NCBI GenBank assembly: GCA_030180135.1
Contig: CM058238.1
Coordinates: forward strand, 3,296,461-3,360,460
Source: Orychophragmus violaceus
Taxonomy: Eukaryota; Streptophyta; Magnoliopsida; Brassicales; Brassicaceae
DNA: 64,000 nucleotides
Reading direction: 5' to 3'
This document shows positions 60,023 through 64,000 of the stretch, one piece after another. Within the stretch, counting starts at the first letter, position 1. Each line of letters starts with the position of its first letter. Below the pieces are notes generated by a model. The model made no database searches. It had not been told where the DNA came from and was given only the letters and a program-made list of their open reading frames with translations. The translations under genes were made by a program, and so were the position numbers.

Positions 60023-60329
60023 TTAGTCTGACAGAGATGAATCTTCTACTTTACTAGAATGATGAGAAGCGTTCTCAAACAATATCCATGCCATTAGTAC
60101 AACAGCAAGGGCACTGTAAAAGACAGCTTCATATCTGCAAACAAACAGCAGAGACATGAGAACAGAACAGTGATCCATATAACCAGTGAACTCTCGTTTA
60201 TAGCCAAGGCTTGTAAAGAGACATACCCAATAGACAGAAGAAGGAATGGAGGCGCAAAACCAAGAAATATTGAGCTTAAACGTGAAAGGATGCCATTTCC
60301 TGAAAACAACGGAAGAACTATTGAAGAAC
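60023..60329 (-). pseudogene. fragment of PIG-N (GPI ethanolamine phosphate transferase 1)
   Basis: Two exons with intact borders: 60329-60227 (LPLFSGNGILSRLSSIFLGF, APPFLLLSIG) and 60134 downward (YEAVFYSALAVVLMAWILFE, NASHHSSKVEDSSLSD), which ends in TAA at 60025-60023. After the stop the family sequence goes on in frame (REEHVTIGSDER), so the stop is a mutation. The full enzyme is an ER membrane protein of about 900-1,000 residues that adds ethanolamine phosphate to the first mannose of GPI anchors. Only a piece of its membrane part is here. Acceptor (TTTGCAG) and donor (GTATGT) are kept, so it was copied as genomic DNA. Confidence 0.85.
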
Positions 60330-61031
60330 CTGCAAAGACAGAAGACGGTTAAAATTTATACAAGAAGAAGGTACTTTCACTACTAATTCAGTGACCTAAA
60401 TGCCTACACAACCTAGTTGCTTTCGACAGATTGTCTTTGCTGCAAGTAATGCACCCAACTGTTATGATTATTAATTGGTTTCACTTAATGGAAATGAAGA
60501 AAATGAAAGAGACAATGAACTGTCTACCATAAGGAAATATAGTTCAACTGGACAATTGGGTTCTAAGCAATCAAAGCTAAAGCAACTGAGGTAAAGCGGC
60601 AGCCTAAGAACAGTCGAAATCATTTTTTTGTAAACTGAACTACGGAAATGAAGCTAGGGACTAGATGTAGAACATGATCTATGATTATCAACGGTTAAAG
60701 AAGGAATCATTTCTAGTAACTCTCACATTTTATTGTAATCAAAGCTTATCAATTAAACGTTTTGTAAGCTAAATCCTGCTAACTAAAGAACTCATAAGTC
60801 AAGTTCCGGACTTCCATAAAGAAATCATCCATTAACCAAACTAAAGCAAGAGCTCCAGAATCGGAAAATTTCAATAACCTGAAAAGGAGACAAAAAAAAA
60901 AAAAGCAAGTTTCAACACCGTAGCTTAATTACTATGCTGCTTGTAATAGAAAACAATCACTGAGAGCTTTGTATGTTTCCAGGTTTGTGAATCGAACTGC
61001 ACTGGATAAAAGAGGCAGAGAAAAAACATAC

Positions 61032-61217
61032 TAAGATACTGGAGACTTCACCAGCTTTCTCTTTCTCATACAACTGCTCAATAAGCGTGAGGGAGAATTC
61101 AATGGTGGTTCCTGGTCCTCGACTTGTCACAATCCTTTCATCTATCTCTACTCTTGACTCACTAGCAGTGGCACAAGTAGCCGCAAGTTGCTCCATAAAA
61201 ACCAGGTAACCCGTTGC
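61032..61217 (-). pseudogene. DJ-1 homologue exon fragment
   Basis: One 62-codon exon between an intact acceptor (TTCTTGCAG) and donor (GTATGTT). It encodes ATGYLVFMEQLAATCATASE, then RVEIDERIVTSRGPGTTIEF and LTLIEQLYEKEKAGEVSSIL. This matches the first DJ-1/PfpI domain of plant DJ-1A, from memory of the family. The rest of the gene (second domain, nucleophile-elbow cysteine) is absent. A short frame at 61394-61358 (MISSSPSKRVAK) upstream may be its first exon. Spliced to the next downstream fragment (PIG-N) it would run into TAG at the fourth codon, so no fusion protein is expected. Confidence 0.82.
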
Positions 61218-61499
61218 CTGCAAGAACCCCCAGATTAATCCAGATATATGAGACAAGAACTGAAAATAATTATCACCCGATGAATCAATTTGAGAATAAG
61301 CATATTGATTTCAGAATCCCAAGTCAAACACACATGAAAGCAAAAATTGAATCGAACCTTTGCGACGCGCTTGGACGGAGAAGAAGAAATCATAACGAAG
61401 TGATTTCCAAAGCTTTAGATTCGTGCCTACACTCGATGAGAAACTGTAACGAGGTGATTTCCGAGAGGCGGCGTTGAACGATGTGATGCTGCGTATATT

Positions 61500-62640
61500 G
61501 ACAGAGAATCAAGACATATAACTTTTTAGAAAATTAGGGATTTGGAGAAGTCTAAATTTTTTGGCGGAATAAACAAAAAATTTGGCCCAAATTTTTTTAC
61601 CTCCCGCGGTTTACTTAATTTTTTAGTGTTTTTTTTTTGGAACAATGGCATTCAGATTTATATGTTTATTATTAATGTTTTAGAACTTTAGAGTTTAGGA
61701 TTGTGTTTAGGATATAAATTTAAGATTAAATTTTTATATTTGAAACTTTTTATAAGTGTTAAATTTTGCTATATTATTTGATGTTTAAATTTTAGTGTTT
61801 ATTATTAGAGGTTTAAAATTTCAGGGTTTAGGGTTTTGTTTAGGGTATAGAGTTAAGGTTTTAGAATTTAATATTCATACTTGAATTTTTTATAAGTATT
61901 TGATTTGTTTTTGTATATTAGATGACAAATATAAAATTATGTTTAAGTATGAATTCTAAACCCTATATTCCAACCATAAACCCTAAACGTATACTATAAT
62001 GTCCTAAACTCTAAATAAAATATTTCAAAATTTCTAATATGTTTTTTAAATATATATTTACAAATTAGAGTATACATATCCTTAATCAAACTCAAAAATC
62101 CAAGTATCTTATTTTTATGTGTTAACCCTAAACCTTATTTCGAATACACTAAACTATAAACTAATATTACAATGCCTTAAACTCTAGTTTTTTTTGATGA
62201 AAGCTGAAAAATCCGTCTAAAATCCAAAAGGTTTAGGGTTTAGGGTATAAAGTTAAGATTAATTTTTTTTATACTTGAAATTTTTATAGGGTTGTGTTTA
62301 GGGTATAGATTTAAAATTTTCAAGTTAGGATGAAGAAAATAATTATACTTGAAATTTTTGTAAGTGTTTGATTTTTTATATTATATGATGTTTATGTTTA
62401 ATACTACTTGAAAATCAAAATATATTACAAATTAAGATTAAAATATATTTCAATATTTAATCAAGTATCAAATACATAGTAATAAAGAGAAACACAAATA
62501 TAAACTTAAATGTTGAGCAGTCCTTCCTACACCTCTATAGAAATATATGAAGGGAATTGCTTGCTTGTGAGCTTCCACATTCCCCTCTTGGTCTTTTTTA
62601 TCAGAAGCCTATAGCCGCTCTCAGTCACTCTACTTCACAT
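61500..62640. repeat. AT-rich region with telomere-like TTTAGGG/CCCTAAA words
   Basis: Repeated GGGTTTAGGGTTTTG and TTTAGGGTATA words on one half (61680-61870) and CCCTAAAC/AACCCTAAA on the other (61970-62170) form a loose inverted arrangement. These alternate with AT-rich filler. No gene. The style is like the core of the element at 707-1428, but its inverted ends were not found here. Confidence 0.4.
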
Positions 62641-63118
62641 TTTAAGGAATCTCCGAGTTACGCACAGCGTCTGAAACCTCACAGTCCTTAAGCTGGTTTC
62701 TAAAGGTGAATATCCGAGTTACGCAACTCAGCTTGTTTCACATGACCAGCTTCAGAAGAATCCGCCATCTCAATATGAAGCTTGAGTTGATGGATCTCAT
62801 GAACAATAAAAGCCAATCATGCCCTTTCAGTAGCACCAAACTCCACAACACATTCCCGAGATACACTTCGATGATCAAAAGCACCGGTTTTATAGGTTTC
62901 ATCCTCCAAGGCTGAAACTTCCAAAAACTGATTATGTGTCTCTTGGAGCTTAGAGGAAACTTCTTGTATCTGTTTCTTGGACTCTTCTGCTTCTTGCTAT
63001 GCTTGCTTCTTTGATGTCTCAGACACTGTGACTTGATCTTTTGCCTTCTTCAGTTCCTCTTGAAGCTGCGAGACTAGCGACTCAAGCTCAGTTATTCTGC
63101 TCGGCCTCTTCTTCTGCT
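62640..63118 (-). pseudogene. fragment of an ICR/RIP (ROP-interactor) coiled-coil gene
   Basis: Read on the minus strand from an acceptor near 63118: KKRPSRITELESLVSQLQEE, LKKAKDQVTVSETSKKQA, stop, QEAEESKKQIQEVSSKLQET and LKLHIEMADSSEAGHVKQAE, then after a gap FRNQLKDCEVSDA. This is the coiled-coil body of the interactor-of-constitutive-active-ROP family, which links Rho-type GTPases to vesicle traffic and microtubules. At least two in-frame TAG codons and a deletion of roughly 13 residues show it is dead. Start and end of the family protein are missing. Confidence 0.78.
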
Positions 63119-63640
63119 AGCAAACAAACATGGCAGTGTTACGTACGGCCCCAACAAAGATTTGAGTGAAAGTTATTTACACTTTCATCTCTCAACTACT
63201 ATAAATTAAATGTTCTACCTAATTTCATATCCCATGACCCGAAATTAAATGACTTTGTTGTCATCCAATACCTGAAATGCAATACCAAATTATATCAATC
63301 TGTCACAAGGCCAGAACTAACCATCTTTTTAGCCCTTATAGTCAAAAGTCCAGAAAGTGTAATAGAAACACTAAAAATATAAAGAAGTTAACTAGTAATT
63401 AAACCACTATGACTTGCAATATAAAAGTTACATTTTTGCTGTCATAAAATGGCTTTTCAACCTTATATACCAAGCTTCAAGCCAAGACATCCAATTTTTT
63501 TCCCATCTCACTGCGTGAAGAGATATACAAGAAGAAACCTAGTAAGGTTTTCTTACCCATCAGAGCTAATTCATATGGTCTCTCTCTCTCTCAATGACAT
63601 TAGGTAAAGATAAGAGAAACCAATGGTCCAAGACGTTTAC

Positions 63641-64000
63641 CTTCCATATTATAGCTGCACAATCGCTTGATGCAGTGGCCAGATATTTGCCACTATTAGA
63701 GAATTGCACAAACCACACTTCATTTTTGTAAGCCATCAAAATCTGCAAGATAATAAGAGATTGAGAAACTATAAGAACCAGTGAAAAAGGGTCCAGAAGA
63801 CATCACTGACTGCGGCAGTTTTCCCTAAAACAATTCTGTACATAGCTATCTCACTATCAAAATGAACACATGGTTATTAAAGCAGATAACAGCACCTGGA
63901 CAGTTTCTGAAGGGATTTGTTCTCTACCGCAACGGTGATCCTTGTAGAGTGATACTGCTTCCCCATCAAAGTCAATACAGAAAGATTGAATCTTGAACAA
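63641..64000 (-). pseudogene. WDR26-like WD40 gene, two exons (partial)
   Basis: Exons at 64000-63896 (KIQSFCIDFDGEAVSLYKDH, then GREQIPSETVQ) and 63742-63641 (ILMAYKNEVWFVQFSNSGKY, then LATASSDCAAIIWK) have normal borders. They match the region just before and within the first WD40 blade of WDR26/Gid7-type proteins (LisH-CTLH-WD40, part of a GID/CTLH ubiquitin ligase). From memory the wording is closest to Arabidopsis At5g43920. No further exon is visible down to 63120, where the next gene fragment begins, so the WD40 part is cut off. The gene's 5' part may continue beyond the window. Either a captured fragment or the truncated end of a gene. Confidence 0.72.

Larger units (their letters stand above)
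59389..64000. mobile_element. CACTA-type element (left end) carrying captured gene fragments; right end not seen
   Basis: CACTACAAGAAAAATC at 59389 is the typical terminus of crucifer CACTA transposons. The next 320 bases are crowded with short repeats in both directions (TATAGCG, GCTATG, AATAGC, CTATAG), as expected for CACTA subterminal repeats. No inverted terminus (TTTTTCTTGTAGTG) was found up to 64000, so the right boundary is unknown and the extent given is a maximum within this window. Downstream lie fragments of four unrelated genes in one orientation, and no transposase gene was recognised. Whether all four fragments are inside a single element is inference. Confidence 0.6.

Overview
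The window is nuclear DNA of a crucifer. Genes have many short introns with GT-AG borders, intergenic DNA is AT-rich and full of small transposons, and the protein fragments closely resemble Arabidopsis. From about 15.1 to 58.2 kb the gene order matches, from memory, Arabidopsis chromosome 5 around At5g08565 to At5g08717: SPT4, pyruvate kinase, an EF-hand protein, SnRK2.1, two DEAD-box helicases (RH26/RH25 type), a WAC-DDT-WHIM protein, flavonol synthase 1, three mitochondrial ATP synthase beta genes, an RCC1 protein and MIR166c/d. Several Arabidopsis neighbours are missing and pyruvate kinase is a wreck. This fits a fractionated segment of a Brassica-type (Brassiceae) genome, but species cannot be fixed from sequence alone.

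Layout. 1-640: probable 5' end of a minus-strand gene leaving the window. 707-1428: Mutator-like small transposon with a telomere-like core. 2.7-3.9 kb: broken MIRO GTPase pseudogene. 5.2 kb: Helitron 3' end. 6.7-13.4 kb: TOPLESS-related co-repressor. 15.1-16.4 kb: SPT4. 16.6-17.3 kb: pyruvate kinase remnant with an internal inversion. 17.7-19.5 kb (minus): six-EF-hand protein. 20.5-22.6 kb: SnRK2 kinase. 23.2-30.7 kb: two tandem DEAD-box helicases, the second with a +1 base in its last exon. 31.4-34.8 kb (minus): WAC-DDT-WHIM protein. 36.6-38.3 kb: FLS1. 38.4-41.5 kb: AT-rich repeats. 41.5-50.8 kb: three ATP synthase beta genes (-,-,+). 51.3-54.3 kb (minus): RCC1 protein. 58.1 kb: MIR166 hairpin.

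The last 4.6 kb is the most unusual part. A CACTA-type terminus at 59389 is followed by fragments of four unrelated genes (PIG-N, DJ-1, an ICR/RIP coiled-coil protein, a WDR26-like WD40 protein), all on the minus strand. The PIG-N, DJ-1 and WD40 pieces keep intron borders on both sides of an exon or intron. This looks like a transposon that has captured genomic gene pieces. It may have displaced a second MIR166 copy, because a 21-bp sequence upstream of the surviving MIR166 recurs just before the CACTA end.

The active genes are mostly unlinked in function: transcription (TPR, SPT4, DDT protein), stress signalling (SnRK2, RH25/STRS2-type helicase), flavonol synthesis (FLS1), respiration (ATP synthase beta) and development (miR166). 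The shared theme is tandem duplication, in the helicases and the ATP synthase genes. Exon borders were read by eye from splice consensus and reading frame. For the EF-hand, SnRK2, SPT4, FLS1, DDT and helicase genes the exon lengths sum to whole codons.
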